DNA of 64,000 nucleotides from Paracoccaceae bacterium (lineage in GTDB: Bacteria > Pseudomonadota > Alphaproteobacteria > Rhodobacterales > Rhodobacteraceae): contig JANSYP010000012.1 in assembly GCA_024742405.1 (NCBI GenBank), positions 1 through 64,000 on the forward strand. The letters are read 5' to 3'. Shown one piece after another: positions 1-19,308 of this stretch (positions are counted from its first letter, which is position 1; each line of letters begins with the position of its first letter). Below the pieces are notes generated by a model, which was given only the letters and a program-made list of their open reading frames with translations, searched no databases and was not told where the DNA came from. The position numbers were made by a program, and so were the translations under genes.

Positions 1-141
1 GCCGTCGATCTGGTCATACGCCTTGAAATCGCCGAAATACTTCGTGATCGCCGCCGTCAGCGTCGTCTTGCCATGGTCAACATGGCCGATCGTGCCAACA
101 TTCACATGCGGCTTGTTACGCTCAAACTTTTCCTTTGCCAT
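1..141 (-). CDS. tuf: Elongation factor Tu, N-terminal fragment (cut by window edge)
   Basis: The minus-strand frame opens with an ATG at 141 and continues past base 1, giving 47 residues of EF-Tu. It begins [20 protein letters not shown] and carries the complete G1/P-loop GHVDHGKT that binds GTP. A strong AGGAGG ribosome-binding site lies just upstream of the ATG. EF-Tu delivers aminoacyl-tRNA to the ribosome in the cytoplasm. It is the last visible gene of the rpsL-rpsG-fusA-tuf operon, 59 bases after fusA. Identity is secure, but the rest of the gene is outside the window. Confidence 0.97.
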   Translation of the reverse strand, partial: MAKEKFERNKPHVNVGTIGHVDHGKTTLTAAITKYFGDFKAYDQIDG

Positions 142-200
142 AATGGCCTCCTGTCGTTCAGGCGCTGCGCGAACGCAGCCTTATCTGTGGATGTGGCGGA

Positions 201-2318
<2,118 letters not shown>

Positions 2319-2345
2319 GGGGTGGGTCCTTGGGCAGGAGGAAAC

Positions 2346-2828
<483 letters not shown>

Positions 2829-3200
2829 TTATTTAGGGCGCTTGGCGCCGTACTTCGAACGGCGCTGCTTGCGGTCTTTGACGCCCTGCGTGTCGAGCAC
2901 GCCGCGCAGGATATGGTACCGGACACCGGGAAGGTCTTTCACCCGGCCACCGCGGATCAGGACCACCGAGTGCTCCTGCAGATTGTGGCTCTCGCCGGGG
3001 ATGTAGCTGATCACCTCGAAGCCGTTGGTGAGACGCACCTTGGCCACTTTCCGCATGGCCGAGTTCGGCTTTTTCGGCGTGGTTGTGTAGACGCGGGTGC
3101 AGACACCGCGTTTTTGGGGGCAGGATTCCAAGTGCAGAGACTTGGAGCGTTTCACTTTGGGCTGCCGCGGCTTGCGGATCAGCTGCTGAATAGTTGGCAT
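2829..3200 (-). CDS. rpsL: 30S ribosomal protein S12
   Basis: The chosen ATG at 3200 gives [15 protein letters not shown] and a 123-residue protein, the standard S12 length. The same frame stays open upstream to 3392 but that extension has no S12 similarity. S12 lies at the decoding centre. The [10 protein letters not shown] and GGRVKDLPG segments keep the lysines whose mutation gives streptomycin resistance elsewhere, so this looks like the sensitive type. It is the first gene of the str operon, about 230 bases downstream of a strong predicted promoter. Confidence 0.98.
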   Translation of the reverse strand: MPTIQQLIRKPRQPKVKRSKSLHLESCPQKRGVCTRVYTTTPKKPNSAMRKVAKVRLTNGFEVISYIPGESHNLQEHSVVLIRGGRVKDLPGVRYHILRGVLDTQGVKDRKQRRSKYGAKRPK

Positions 3201-3499
3201 TCCTGTCGTGTCTCCACGTTGCGCGTCTATCTCGTCTCGGTCCGGCTGCGGGCCGGGGCCCGAAACCTCGATTGGCGGGTGCGCCAGGCCAGACGGCAAA
3301 GCGCAAACACCGCGCCAGTTCCGGGACGTCCGGGACCGATGCGGTGGGCGTTCAGAGGATCGGAGGACATGCCCCGGATCATGATCACTCAAAAACCTAG
3401 AGCCGGCCGGGGGTGCCCCGGAGCCGGATTTCGCGGCGTATATGAGGAGTCGCCCGGGTTGTCAACAGCCCCACCTGACGCTGCCGGTCCACCGCGGCG
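3201..3499. other. Intergenic leader of the str operon
   Basis: This 299-base gap separates rpsL from the EamA-family gene. Besides the promoter at 3437-3465 it would form the untranslated leader of the str operon. Open frames crossing it are extensions of rpsL or antisense frames with no recognisable protein. No clear terminator for the upstream EamA-type gene was found. Confidence 0.5.
3437..3465 (-). promoter_or_regulatory. Predicted sigma-70 promoter of the str operon
   Basis: Reading the minus strand, a perfect TTGACA (3465-3460) is followed after exactly 17 bases by TATACG (3442-3437). This is a near-consensus housekeeping promoter pointing at rpsL. Transcription would start near 3430, giving a leader of about 230 bases. 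The promoter lies in the gap between the upstream EamA-type gene and rpsL. Confidence 0.75.
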
Positions 3500-4372
3500 T
3501 CACCTGCCTGGTTCCCGGTTCAGTCGCGTAATGCGAAGCGCATAGAGCCCGGAGACCACCACGAGACCGGCGCCGAGCAGCGTGATGGGGTCGGGCCAGT
3601 CGCCGAAGACAAAAAACCCCAACAGGAGCGCCCACAGAAGAGCACTGTAGCGGAAGGGCGCCGAGGCGACCGCGCCGCCCGTCCGCATCGCCGCGACCGA
3701 GAGCAGATACGCCGCCAGAATGGTGACGCAGGAGCCGGCGACCAGCAGCCATTCGATCAGACCCGGCCAGACCCAGATCTCGGAAAGCCCCATCACTCCA
3801 CCGAAAACCGTAACCGCCAGTGCACTCCAGACCGCCGCGGTAAGAGAGGGCAGATGCGCTGGAAAGGCCCGAGTGATCAGATCGCGGGCGGTCAGACTGA
3901 CGACTGCAGCAAGCGCGCTGAGAGCGAAAATGTTAAATCCCTCGGATCCCGGGCGCAGCATCACCAGCACACCAAACAGCCCGAGCGCTATCGCCGCGAG
4001 TTGCCGGCGCCCCAATGCCTCGCCAAAGATCATGGCCGCGGCCACGGACACCACCAGCGGTGAAGCCTGAAGGATTGCGGTGGCGTTGGCGAGTGGCATG
4101 TTGAAAACGGCCGTGAGGAAAAAGAACCCCGTCGCGGTTTCTGCCGCGGCGCGCGCCGCGATCAACCGTTTGGCCCGCCCATCGAGCCTCAAGAGCAGCA
4201 CGCCCCTCTGCGCCGCCCAGAGCCCGACCAGCAGCGTCGAGCCGGCGCCGCGCAGGAACAGCGCCTGGCCCAGCGGCATACTGGCACTGAGCGCCTTCAT
4301 GAGCGCGTCGTTGCTGCTGAACGCGGCCATGCAAAATGTCATCAGTAGCGCCGCGCGCGTGGCGTCGGTCAT
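3500..4372 (-). CDS. EamA/DMT-superfamily membrane transporter
   Basis: A 290-residue polytopic inner-membrane protein with the DMT layout: about ten hydrophobic helices in two repeated EamA halves (roughly residues 8-140 and 150-285). Typical features are FLRGAGSTLLVG in the first repeat, PLVVSVAAAMIFGEALGRRQ near 105-125, and APFRYSALLWALLLGFFVFGD in the second. DMT carriers export metabolites or amino acids, and the substrate cannot be deduced. The gene is isolated between the rpoC terminator and the str promoter, so it probably has its own expression or depends on read-through. It has no functional link to its neighbours. Confidence 0.88.
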   Translation of the reverse strand: MTDATRAALLMTFCMAAFSSNDALMKALSASMPLGQALFLRGAGSTLLVGLWAAQRGVLLLRLDGRAKRLIAARAAAETATGFFFLTAVFNMPLANATAILQASPLVVSVAAAMIFGEALGRRQLAAIALGLFGVLVMLRPGSEGFNIFALSALAAVVSLTARDLITRAFPAHLPSLTAAVWSALAVTVFGGVMGLSEIWVWPGLIEWLLVAGSCVTILAAYLLSVAAMRTGGAVASAPFRYSALLWALLLGFFVFGDWPDPITLLGAGLVVVSGLYALRITRLNREPGR

Positions 4373-4394
4373 GGCGGGTCTCGTGGTCCGTGCG

Positions 4395-4430
4395 CAAAAA
4401 AGAAAGCCCCCGCCAAGGGCAGGGGCTTTC
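4395..4430 (-). terminator. Intrinsic terminator of the rpoBC operon
   Basis: The inverted repeat GAAAGCCCC (4402-4410) and GGGGCTTTC (4422-4430) forms a perfect 9-bp stem. On the minus strand it is followed directly by six T residues (4400-4395). It lies about 25 bases beyond the rpoC stop codon and ends just before the EamA-type gene. This is a textbook rho-independent terminator. Confidence 0.9.
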
Positions 4431-4453
4431 GCATGCTGTTGCCTTGTACGGGG

Positions 4454-8701
<4,248 letters not shown>

Positions 8702-8796
8702 TTGGCGACCTCGAAAAATCTGGCGGAAAAGATGGGATCTGGCACTGCTCCCCGGCAGGGAAGCTGCCCGGATTCACGGGGAACCCGGGCACCGCG

Positions 8797-12945
<4,149 letters not shown>

Positions 12946-13063
12946 CTTTCGCTATCTCGCGGACGCATCCCGCCGCCGGGCTTCGGCGGGGCGTCGGTGA
13001 GAGAGGGACACGGTCAATACCCGGCGCCCGTCCCACGGGGCGCCTCCCGACCAGTGCCGCCCC

Positions 13064-13095
13064 CAGGAGAGCCCCCGCGCGCGGGGGCTCTCCTG
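13064..13095 (-). promoter_or_regulatory. Perfect 32-nt palindrome between rplL and rpoB
   Basis: The sequence from 13064 to 13095 is its own reverse complement, beginning CAGGAGAGCCCCC. As RNA it would form a stem of up to 14-16 GC-rich pairs. It lies 118 bases upstream of the rpoB start and about 72 bases after rplL. No T-tract follows on the minus strand. It may be a processing site, as with RNase III between rplL and rpoB in enterobacteria, or an attenuator. Confidence 0.6.
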
Positions 13096-13104
13096 GATGC
13101 GGTG

Positions 13105-13128
13105 GTCTGGCCCCGCACGGGGCCAGAC
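13105..13128 (-). promoter_or_regulatory. Second stem-loop between rplL and rpoB
   Basis: GTCTGGCCCC (13105-13114) and GGGGCCAGAC (13119-13128) form a perfect 10-bp stem with a 4-base loop. It lies 9 bases from the 32-nt palindrome. In the direction of transcription it comes first after rplL. It has no clear U-tract, so it may be a partial terminator/attenuator or an mRNA-stability element that adjusts polymerase relative to L10/L12 output. Confidence 0.55.
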
Positions 13129-13166
13129 TTGCTTTTCAGCGATGCGGACCGGCGGCCCGCCGCCGA

Positions 13167-13547
13167 TCACTTCAGCTCGACTTCCGCGCCAACGGCTTCG
13201 AGCTTGCCCTTGATCTCTTCGGCTTCGGCCTTGTCGACGCCTTCCTTGACGGCTTTGCCGCCGGCTTCGACCAGTTCCTTGGCTTCCTTGAGGCCCAGAC
13301 CCGTGAGGGCACGGACCTCTTTGATGACCTTGATCTTCTCGCCGCCAGCGGCCTTGAGGATCACATTGAACTCGGTCTGCTCTTCTTCAGCGGCAGCACC
13401 GGCTCCGTCGGCCGGTCCGGCCATCATCACAGCGCCGCCGGCGGCGGGCTCGATGCCATACTCGTCCTTGAGGATGGTTTTGAGTTCCTGGGCCTCGAGA
13501 AGCGTCAGACCAACGATCTCTTCGGCAAGTTTTTTCAGATCAGCCAT
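13167..13547 (-). CDS. rplL: 50S ribosomal protein L7/L12
   Basis: A 126-residue stalk protein with the standard layout. The N-terminal dimerisation segment [20 protein letters not shown] is followed by an alanine/glycine-rich hinge near 40-55. The C-terminal factor-binding domain contains [20 protein letters not shown] and ends AEVELK. It binds L10 in multiple dimers and recruits EF-Tu and EF-G. It is 63 bases downstream of rplJ. Confidence 0.98.
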   Translation of the reverse strand: MADLKKLAEEIVGLTLLEAQELKTILKDEYGIEPAAGGAVMMAGPADGAGAAAEEEQTEFNVILKAAGGEKIKVIKEVRALTGLGLKEAKELVEAGGKAVKEGVDKAEAEEIKGKLEAVGAEVELK

Positions 13548-13610
13548 GGTTCATTTCCATTCTGTAAGGTGTGTTCCAACGCGCGTTTCATGTCTTGCGC
13601 GGTCCCAGCG

Positions 13611-14129
13611 TCACGCGGCCTCGCCGCGCTCCTCGATTGTCGAAAGAATGCTCGCGATGTTCGAAGCAGGTGCGCCAATGGCCCCGGCGATGTTGCTGGC
13701 GGGCGCCCCGATACAGCCGACGATGGAAGCGATGAGCTCCTCGCGCGACGGCATCGATGCGACCGCTTTCACACCAGCGGGGTCCAGGAACGTCTCTCCC
13801 ATCGCCCCGCCGAGGATCACGAACTTGTCGTTGTCCTTGGCATAGGCCTCCGAAACCTTGGCCGCAGCCACAGGATCTTCGGAGAAGGAAAGAACGGTCA
13901 TGCCCGTCAGCAGGCTGCCGATGCTTTCGCATGGCTTGCCCTCTAGAGCGATCTTGGCGAGCCTGTTCTTGGCGACACGAACGGATCCCCCCGCCTCGCG
14001 CATGCGCGCGCGGAGATCCTGCATCTCGGCAACCGTGAGACCGGCGTAGTGAGACACCACGACGACGCCAGAGCTTTCGAAGATCTGGGCGAGTTCATCG
14101 ACCAGTTTCTCTTTTTGGGCTCTATCCAC
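13611..14129 (-). CDS. rplJ: 50S ribosomal protein L10
   Basis: A 172-residue L10, the ribosomal stalk base. It starts at a GTG (14129-14127) preceded by GGAG, giving [20 protein letters not shown]. The [19 protein letters not shown] and [12 protein letters not shown] segments are typical. The C-terminal helix that carries L7/L12 dimers is alanine-rich and contains a short internal duplication, [20 protein letters not shown]10 normally represses its own mRNA by binding its leader, and a matching leader lies upstream. Confidence 0.97.
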   Translation of the reverse strand: MDRAQKEKLVDELAQIFESSGVVVVSHYAGLTVAEMQDLRARMREAGGSVRVAKNRLAKIALEGKPCESIGSLLTGMTVLSFSEDPVAAAKVSEAYAKDNDKFVILGGAMGETFLDPAGVKAVASMPSREELIASIVGCIGAPASNIAGAIGAPASNIASILSTIEERGEAA

Positions 14130-14259
14130 AGTTTCACTCCAAGTTTGAGGGGTCTCCCCCTCGGCTCACTTTGCGCCGAGCAAGCCCGGCGTTCGGGTCC
14201 AATTAGGGTCCCGAGATCGCCCGAGGGCGTGACGAACACACCCCAGAGAAATTTCTCGT

Positions 14260-14325
14260 TCCCCATCTCAGGAAGGATATTAAGCCCCGGTCTCCCGACG
14301 CCCCCTCCGTCTCGGACAGGACGGT
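14260..14325 (-). promoter_or_regulatory. Probable L10 (rplJ) mRNA leader element
   Basis: The 275-base gap between rplA and rplJ contains, on the minus strand, complementary CCGTC/GACGG arms around GAGACGGAGGG. These are followed by GAGACCGGGGCTTAATATCC and CCTGAGATGG. This resembles the conserved L10-binding leader of bacterial rplJ mRNAs, where the L10/L12 complex represses translation. The match was judged by eye and not by a covariance model. Confidence 0.6.
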
Positions 14326-14404
14326 GCCGGTTGCCCGGCCCCGCCATTCACCGAGGCGCAAACCCCGGCAAATCTCTTGTGGGTGGATGGCTCCACCCCT
14401 GAAG

Positions 14405-15106
14405 TCAGCTCTCGGCGGCGGCCGAGTCCACGCTGATCGAGACACCGGGCCCCATGGTGGAGCTCAGCGCGATCTTCCGCAGATACGATCCTTTCGCACC
14501 CGAGGGCTTTGCCTTGGCAACGGCCTCGACGAAGGCACGTACATTCTCGACCAGCTTGGCCTCGTCGAAGGATGCCTTGCCGATCCCGGCATGGACGACG
14601 CCAGCCTTCTCGGCCTTGAACTGAACCTCGCCGCCCTTGGCCTTGGTCACCGCATCGGCGATGTCCATGGTCACCGTGCCGACCTTGGGGTTCGGCATCA
14701 GGTTGCGCGGGCCCAGGATCTTGCCAAGACGGCCGACGATCGGCATCATATCCGGCGTGGCGATGCAGCGATCGAACTCGATCTTGCCGCCCTGGATCGT
14801 TTCCATCAGCTCTTCGGCACCGACGATATCCGCGCCGGCTTCCTGGGCCTCGTCCGCCTTGGGGCCGCGGGCGAACACGGCCACGCGCACGGACTTGCCG
14901 GTGCCGTTGGGCAGGCTGACCACGCCGCGGACCATCTGGTCTGCATGGCGCGGATCGACGCCGAGGTTCATCGCGATTTCGACGGTCTCGTCGAACTTCG
15001 CCGTGGCAGCACCCTTGACGAGGCTCACGGCCTCCTCGACGCTGACATTCTCCTTGCCGTCAAAGGCGGCGCGGGTCGCTTTGAGACGCTTTCCGATCTT
15101 GCCCAT
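14405..15106 (-). CDS. rplA: 50S ribosomal protein L1
   Basis: A 233-residue L1 of standard length beginning [20 protein letters not shown]. It contains the signature [17 protein letters not shown] near 125 and the RNA-binding [10 protein letters not shown] segment. L1 forms the mobile stalk near the E-site. It lies 3 bases downstream of rplK, so translation is coupled. In other bacteria L1 represses the rplK-rplA pair. Confidence 0.98.
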   Translation of the reverse strand: MGKIGKRLKATRAAFDGKENVSVEEAVSLVKGAATAKFDETVEIAMNLGVDPRHADQMVRGVVSLPNGTGKSVRVAVFARGPKADEAQEAGADIVGAEELMETIQGGKIEFDRCIATPDMMPIVGRLGKILGPRNLMPNPKVGTVTMDIADAVTKAKGGEVQFKAEKAGVVHAGIGKASFDEAKLVENVRAFVEAVAKAKPSGAKGSYLRKIALSSTMGPGVSISVDSAAAES

Positions 15107-15109
15107 GAC

Positions 15110-15538
15110 TTACCCTTTCACCTCGATGCCCATCGACCGCGCCGAGCCGAGGATGATCTGCATCGCCGCCTCCACGTCGTTGGCCGACAGATCCTTCATC
15201 TTCGCTTCGGCGATCTCGCGCACCTGCGCCGCGGTCACGGTGCCGACGGTTTCGCGCGACGGCGTCTTCGCCCCGGACTTCAGCTTGGCCGCTTTCTTGA
15301 GGAAGTAAGACGCCGGCGGCGTCTTGATATCCATCGTGAAGGACTTGTCCTGGTAGTAGGAGATGATCGTCGGGCAAGGCGCCCCCGGCTCCATTTCCTG
15401 CGTCTTGGCGTTGAACGCCTTGCAGAATTCCATGATATTGATCCCGCGCTGACCGAGGGCGGGGCCTACGGGCGGCGAGGGGTTTGCCTGACCGGCAGGG
15501 ACCTGAAGCTTCATCGTCCCGGCGAGTTTCTTGGCCAT
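15110..15538 (-). CDS. rplK: 50S ribosomal protein L11
   Basis: The ATG at 15538, preceded by GAAGGAGAGG, gives [17 protein letters not shown] and the normal 142 residues. The same frame runs open upstream to 15637 but that extension is non-homologous. The proline-rich N-terminal domain ([20 protein letters not shown]) and the rRNA-binding C-terminal domain ending SMGIEVKG are intact. L11 forms the GTPase-associated centre and is the thiostrepton target. Confidence 0.98.
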   Translation of the reverse strand: MAKKLAGTMKLQVPAGQANPSPPVGPALGQRGINIMEFCKAFNAKTQEMEPGAPCPTIISYYQDKSFTMDIKTPPASYFLKKAAKLKSGAKTPSRETVGTVTAAQVREIAEAKMKDLSANDVEAAMQIILGSARSMGIEVKG

Positions 15539-15643
15539 CTGGCCTCTCCTTCTTTCCAACACCGGCGCAACGCGTCGCCCCGGCCTTCGTTGTCGTGGTC
15601 CGGCGTGATGGGCGCGCCCACCGTACCTCCCACGCACAGCACA

Positions 15644-16177
15644 TCAGGTCTGTTTGGTGACCTGCGTGAATTCCAGCTCGACCGGGGTTTCCCGGCCGAA
15701 GATCGACACCATCACCTTCAGGCGCTGGTTGTCGTCGTCCACTTCCTCGACCATGCCGTCGAAATCCTCGAACGGCCCGTCGGTGACTTTCACCTTCTCG
15801 CCGATCTCGAAATGAATCAGCGTGCGCGGCTGGCTCTCGCCTTCCTCGACGCGGTTGAGGATCTGGTTCACCTCGGCGTCGCGCATCGGCATCGGTTTGC
15901 CCTGAGGGCCCAGGAACCCGGTCACACGGTTGATCGAGTTGATCAGATGATAGCCCTGATCGGTCATCTCCATGCGGACAAGCACATAGCCGGGCATGAA
16001 GCGGCGCGGCACGGTCACTTTCTTGCCACGGCGGACCTCGATCACTTCCTCTTCGGGGACCAGAACCTCTTCGATCTCTTCGCCGAGCCCCTTTTCAGAG
16101 ACTTCGGTACGGATCTGCTCGGCGATCTTCTTCTCGAAGTTCGACAGCACGCTGACCGAATACCACCGTTTCGCCAT
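15644..16177 (-). CDS. nusG: Transcription termination/antitermination factor NusG
   Basis: The start is placed at ATG 16177 (MAKRWYSVSVLSNFEKKIAE), giving 177 residues. A 28-residue upstream extension of the frame is non-homologous. The NGN domain (to about 115) includes RRFMPGYVLVRMEM. The C-terminal KOW domain (about 125-177) includes EKVKVTDGPFEDFDGMVEEV. NusG binds the polymerase clamp and couples transcription to Rho or ribosomes. It follows secE with a 172-base gap and precedes rplK, the common order. Confidence 0.98.
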   Translation of the reverse strand: MAKRWYSVSVLSNFEKKIAEQIRTEVSEKGLGEEIEEVLVPEEEVIEVRRGKKVTVPRRFMPGYVLVRMEMTDQGYHLINSINRVTGFLGPQGKPMPMRDAEVNQILNRVEEGESQPRTLIHFEIGEKVKVTDGPFEDFDGMVEEVDDDNQRLKVMVSIFGRETPVELEFTQVTKQT

Positions 16178-16349
16178 TCCTGCCGTCCTTGCCTCAACCG
16201 ATTTGTTTTTGTGACCCACAAGGGTGTTGCCGCACGCAGCCGAACCAAAAGTGGCGCGCAAACGAATCGTTGCACGCCCCTCATCCGACCGGAGTTGGCG
16301 GCATAGCGCCTCAATCCCGGAATGACAATGGGTGTGCTGCCCGCTGCGC

Positions 16350-16550
16350 CTAGCTGCCGAAGAAGTTCAGCGTGAATTGCAGCCCCGACCGAATGATCCA
16401 GTCCACAAAGAAGAAAAAGATCGCCGTCAGCGTGGCCATGATGAAGACCATCACGGTCGTGACCAGCACCTCGCGGCCGCCAGGCCAGACGACCTTGGCA
16501 ACCTCGCCGCGGACCTGCTGGATGAATTGTAGCGGATTGATGGTGGCCAT
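16350..16550 (-). CDS. secE: Preprotein translocase subunit SecE
   Basis: A 66-residue single-span SecE. The ATG at 16550 gives MATINPLQFIQQVRGEVAKV. The family signature EVAKVVWPGGREVLVTT precedes one transmembrane helix (about residues 33-58). It stabilises SecY in the inner membrane. The longer open frame upstream (to 16595) overlaps the predicted promoter and is rejected. Confidence 0.96.
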   Translation of the reverse strand: MATINPLQFIQQVRGEVAKVVWPGGREVLVTTVMVFIMATLTAIFFFFVDWIIRSGLQFTLNFFGS

Positions 16551-16579
16551 TGCGGCGCTCCCGGCTGTGTCGAGGTGAG

Positions 16580-16608
16580 CACATACGCCTCGCACGGCCC
16601 AGTTTCAA
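16580..16608 (-). promoter_or_regulatory. Predicted sigma-70 promoter of secE-nusG-rplKAJL-rpoBC
   Basis: On the minus strand TTGAAA (16608-16603) and TATGTG (16585-16580) are separated by exactly 17 bases. Transcription would start near 16573, giving a short leader of about 23 bases before the secE ATG at 16550. It is well placed to drive the whole cluster. Confidence 0.7.
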
Positions 16609-16769
16609 GTCCGCGCCGCCGGCGAAGTCGGTGTTCGCGTTTTCGGGGAAGGCGACATCCCTTCCGACGGACGCGGCGATGGCCTGAATGCTTGTCAGCG
16701 CGGCAATGCCGGCGGCGGCGCGCACGGCAAAATGTACGCGTCCGGCGAGACCCGGGAGCGGCGCCCTTC

Positions 16770-17585
16770 TCAGTCCGACTCAGGCACGCCGGCAACAGCG
16801 AAGCCGTAGCCTGCGAGGATCTGTTGGGCCGGCGGCGACAGGATGAAGAAGGCCAGGTTCCACGCGTCCTGCGATGATCCGTTCATGACCGTCAGCCCAT
16901 ACTCTGCGCCGACGGACAGATCCTCCGGCAGGCCGACGATCCGGAGGCCGGGCGTGTCGCGCTCCGCGAGAACCGCGTTGGTGCAGTAGGTCAGAAACAC
17001 ATCCGCCCGACCTTCGCTCATCACCCAACCATAGAGGTTGCGTCCTTCGGGCGGCGCCGCACTGTCCGCGCCACCCGTAAGTTGCAGGGCCTTGGCCTTC
17101 AGGGCACCGGTCGAACCAGACCGCAGCGCGCCCGCCCTCTCGAACACCTCGAAGGCGTAATCGCCTGCCGGATCGGCCTTCGGTGTCGATGTTCCGACCC
17201 GGATCTCAGGGTCGAGCAATGCGTCGAGCACTGTACCGGTTTCGATCTCGACCTCCGGCTGCGACAGCACGCAAAGCCGGTTGCGCGCGAACATCGCCAC
17301 TGGCGCGGCCAGCCCCGCGTCCGCGAGGGCGGTCGGATGACGCATGTTGGCCGAGGCGTAGACCTCGGCCGCCTCTCCGCCTTCGATCCGCTCGCGCAGG
17401 AGTCCCGACGGCCCGAACGCGCGCTCTACACTGCCGCCATGCACGGCCTCGAAGACGTTGGAAATGTCGGTCATCGCCGCGCGCAAGCTGCCTGCCGCGT
17501 GTAGCTGGACCGCTTTTTTGGCATCGGCCGTTCCCGCCACCATGGTAATCGCTAAAATCGCAACGAAAACCGCCCGCACGATCAT
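16770..17585 (-). CDS. ModA-like periplasmic substrate-binding protein
   Basis: The ATG at 17585 gives MIVRAVFVAILAITMVAGTA, a clear Sec signal peptide, and a protein of 271 residues. A GTG 33 bases earlier is possible. The mature part starts like ModA: HAAGSLRAAMTDISNVFEAV, then RAFGPSGLLRERIEGGEAAE, which supply the serine and oxyanion-binding loops of molybdate/tungstate binders. It lies 64 bases downstream of tupA in the same direction and so is probably in the tup operon. No second permease or ATPase accompanies it. It may feed TupBC with another oxyanion or act as an orphan binder. Confidence 0.8.
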   Translation of the reverse strand: MIVRAVFVAILAITMVAGTADAKKAVQLHAAGSLRAAMTDISNVFEAVHGGSVERAFGPSGLLRERIEGGEAAEVYASANMRHPTALADAGLAAPVAMFARNRLCVLSQPEVEIETGTVLDALLDPEIRVGTSTPKADPAGDYAFEVFERAGALRSGSTGALKAKALQLTGGADSAAPPEGRNLYGWVMSEGRADVFLTYCTNAVLAERDTPGLRIVGLPEDLSVGAEYGLTVMNGSSQDAWNLAFFILSPPAQQILAGYGFAVAGVPESD

Positions 17586-17649
17586 TCCTTCTTCGTCTAG
17601 GACCAACTTTTGCGCCACGCGTCAGCGACGCCGGGACCGTCGGCCGGCG

Positions 17650-18480
17650 TCAGCCCCCGGCATTCGGGAAGAACAGCTGTTGACCATCAACCTCATAGGC
17701 CGCGATCGCCGCCTGGCCGTCGGCGGACAGGATCCAGTCGACGAACTGCTGGCCCAGATCGGCCTTGATATGCGGGTGCGCGTCGGGGCTGACCAGGATG
17801 ATGCCATACTGGTTGAAGAGCCGCGGATCGCCTTCGACTACGATCCCATAATCGCCCTTGTTGCCAAAGGCGATCCAGGTCGCGCGGTCCGTCATCACAT
17901 AGGCGCCCATGCCTGTCCCGGTGTTGAGCGTCGCGCCCATGCCCGAGCCGGTTTCGCGGTACCACTCCCCCGACGCCGCCGCCGCATCGACACCCGCAGC
18001 CGCCCAGAGCCGCATCTCCGCCTTGTGAGTGCCGCTGTCATCGCCCCGCGATGCAAAAGGCGCCTCCGCCGCGGCGATCTTGGTCAACGCGGCAGTCACA
18101 TCCTCCATACCGGCCACGTCCGCCGGGTCCGAGGGCGGGCCCACGATCACGAAGTCATTGTACATCACGTCCGCGCGCGACACACCGTTGCCCTCTGCCA
18201 CGAACGCCTCTTCGGCCGGGGTGGAATGGACGAACAGCACATCACCGTCGCCGTTTCCAGCATTGCGGATGGCCTGGCCGGTGCCCACAGCAACCACCCG
18301 AACCTCGATGCCCGTGGCGTCCTGAAAGATCGGCAGAATATGGTCGAAGAGCCCCGAATTCTGCGTCGATGTGGTCGACTGCACGGTGATGAAACGGTCG
18401 TCATCGGCCGCAAGCGGACCGGCCAGCCCGACCGAAAGTGCAACTGCCGCGGCGGCCCCGGTGAAGGCGCGTCTGTACAT
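17650..18480 (-). CDS. tupA: Tungstate ABC transporter, substrate-binding protein
   Basis: A 276-residue periplasmic protein with signal peptide MYRRAFTGAAAAVALSVGLA. Directly after it comes the TupA hallmark TVQSTTSTQNSGLFD (about residues 32-45), whose TTS residues bind tungstate. Further family motifs are VGTGQAIRNAGNGDGDVLFV and FASRGDDSGTHKAEMRLW. It captures tungstate for the TupBC importer encoded just upstream. The gap to tupC is 18 bases. Confidence 0.93.
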   Translation of the reverse strand: MYRRAFTGAAAAVALSVGLAGPLAADDDRFITVQSTTSTQNSGLFDHILPIFQDATGIEVRVVAVGTGQAIRNAGNGDGDVLFVHSTPAEEAFVAEGNGVSRADVMYNDFVIVGPPSDPADVAGMEDVTAALTKIAAAEAPFASRGDDSGTHKAEMRLWAAAGVDAAAASGEWYRETGSGMGATLNTGTGMGAYVMTDRATWIAFGNKGDYGIVVEGDPRLFNQYGIILVSPDAHPHIKADLGQQFVDWILSADGQAAIAAYEVDGQQLFFPNAGG

Positions 18481-18498
18481 CTATATCTCCCCTGAAGG

Positions 18499-19308
18499 CT
18501 AAATGACTTGGTGGACGGGCCCCGCACCCGGTGGCTCGAGATAGAGCCGCCCTTCACGCCAGGCCCGGGCGGCGGGCGCGCGGGGGGCCTCCAGCAGCCG
18601 GGCTGCCGGGCCCGTTTCAGCAACCCGTCCGCCGTGGAGAAACACGGCTTCCTGGCCCAGCCGGCGCGCCTGCCCTGCATCATGGGTGATCATGATGATC
18701 GTTACGCCACTGGACTGCGCGGTACGGATCAGATCCTCGATCGCCTGGGTGGAACCGGGATCGAGGCTCGCCGTCGGCTCGTCGAGAAACAGCAGCTCGG
18801 GCCCGCAGGCCAGCGCCCGGGCCAGCGCCAGCCGTTGCTGTTCGCCCCCCGACAGGACCCGCGCCGGACGGTCGGCCAGATCGCTCAGCCGCGCCAGATC
18901 CAGCGCCTCGGCCTCGCGCCGCGCCCGCTCGCGCCCCATGACCCCGCGAACCGACAGCGCGAAGCGCAAGTTCGCCCGCACCGATCGGCGCAGCATGACA
19001 GGGCGCTGAAAGACCATCGCCTGCGCCCGGCGCGCCGCCCGGTCGAGCGGCCGGCCCTGCCAAAGAACCTCTCCCTCGGTGGGGTTGAGCAGCCCGTGCA
19101 TCGCCCGCAGCAGCAGGCTCTTGCCGGCACCGTTCGCGCCGAGCACGACCGTCAGCCGCCCCGCTCGAAGTTTCAGATCTATATTGTCCAACAGGCGCTG
19201 ACCGCGATCCTCGAAACAAAGGCCCCGCGTCTCGATCAGAGGCGGGCGCACATCGTTCGCCGAGATCGCCGGGCCAAGCGGTGTGAATTCGGAGGCCAGA
19301 TCACGCAT
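18499..19308 (-). CDS. tupC: Tungstate ABC transporter, ATP-binding protein
   Basis: A 269-residue cytoplasmic ABC ATPase. Walker A GANGAGKS is at residues 57-64, the signature LSGGEQQRLALARAL near 150, Walker B LLFLDEPTAS just after, and the H-loop MITHD near 208. It energises import through TupB. Its start overlaps the tupB stop by 8 bases, indicating translational coupling. The family is also similar to phosphate and molybdate ATPases, and the tungstate call rests on the tupA and tupB neighbours. Confidence 0.9.
   Translation of the reverse strand: MRDLASEFTPLGPAISANDVRPPLIETRGLCFEDRGQRLLDNIDLKLRAGRLTVVLGANGAGKSLLLRAMHGLLNPTEGEVLWQGRPLDRAARRAQAMVFQRPVMLRRSVRANLRFALSVRGVMGRERARREAEALDLARLSDLADRPARVLSGGEQQRLALARALACGPELLFLDEPTASLDPGSTQAIEDLIRTAQSSGVTIIMITHDAGQARRLGQEAVFLHGGRVAETGPAARLLEAPRAPAARAWREGRLYLEPPGAGPVHQVI

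Noticed and set aside
14324-16306. Open frame of 660 codons on the plus strand opposite rplA, rplK and nusG
   Set aside because: It is a shadow across several ribosomal genes, with low-complexity arginine/histidine-rich translation.
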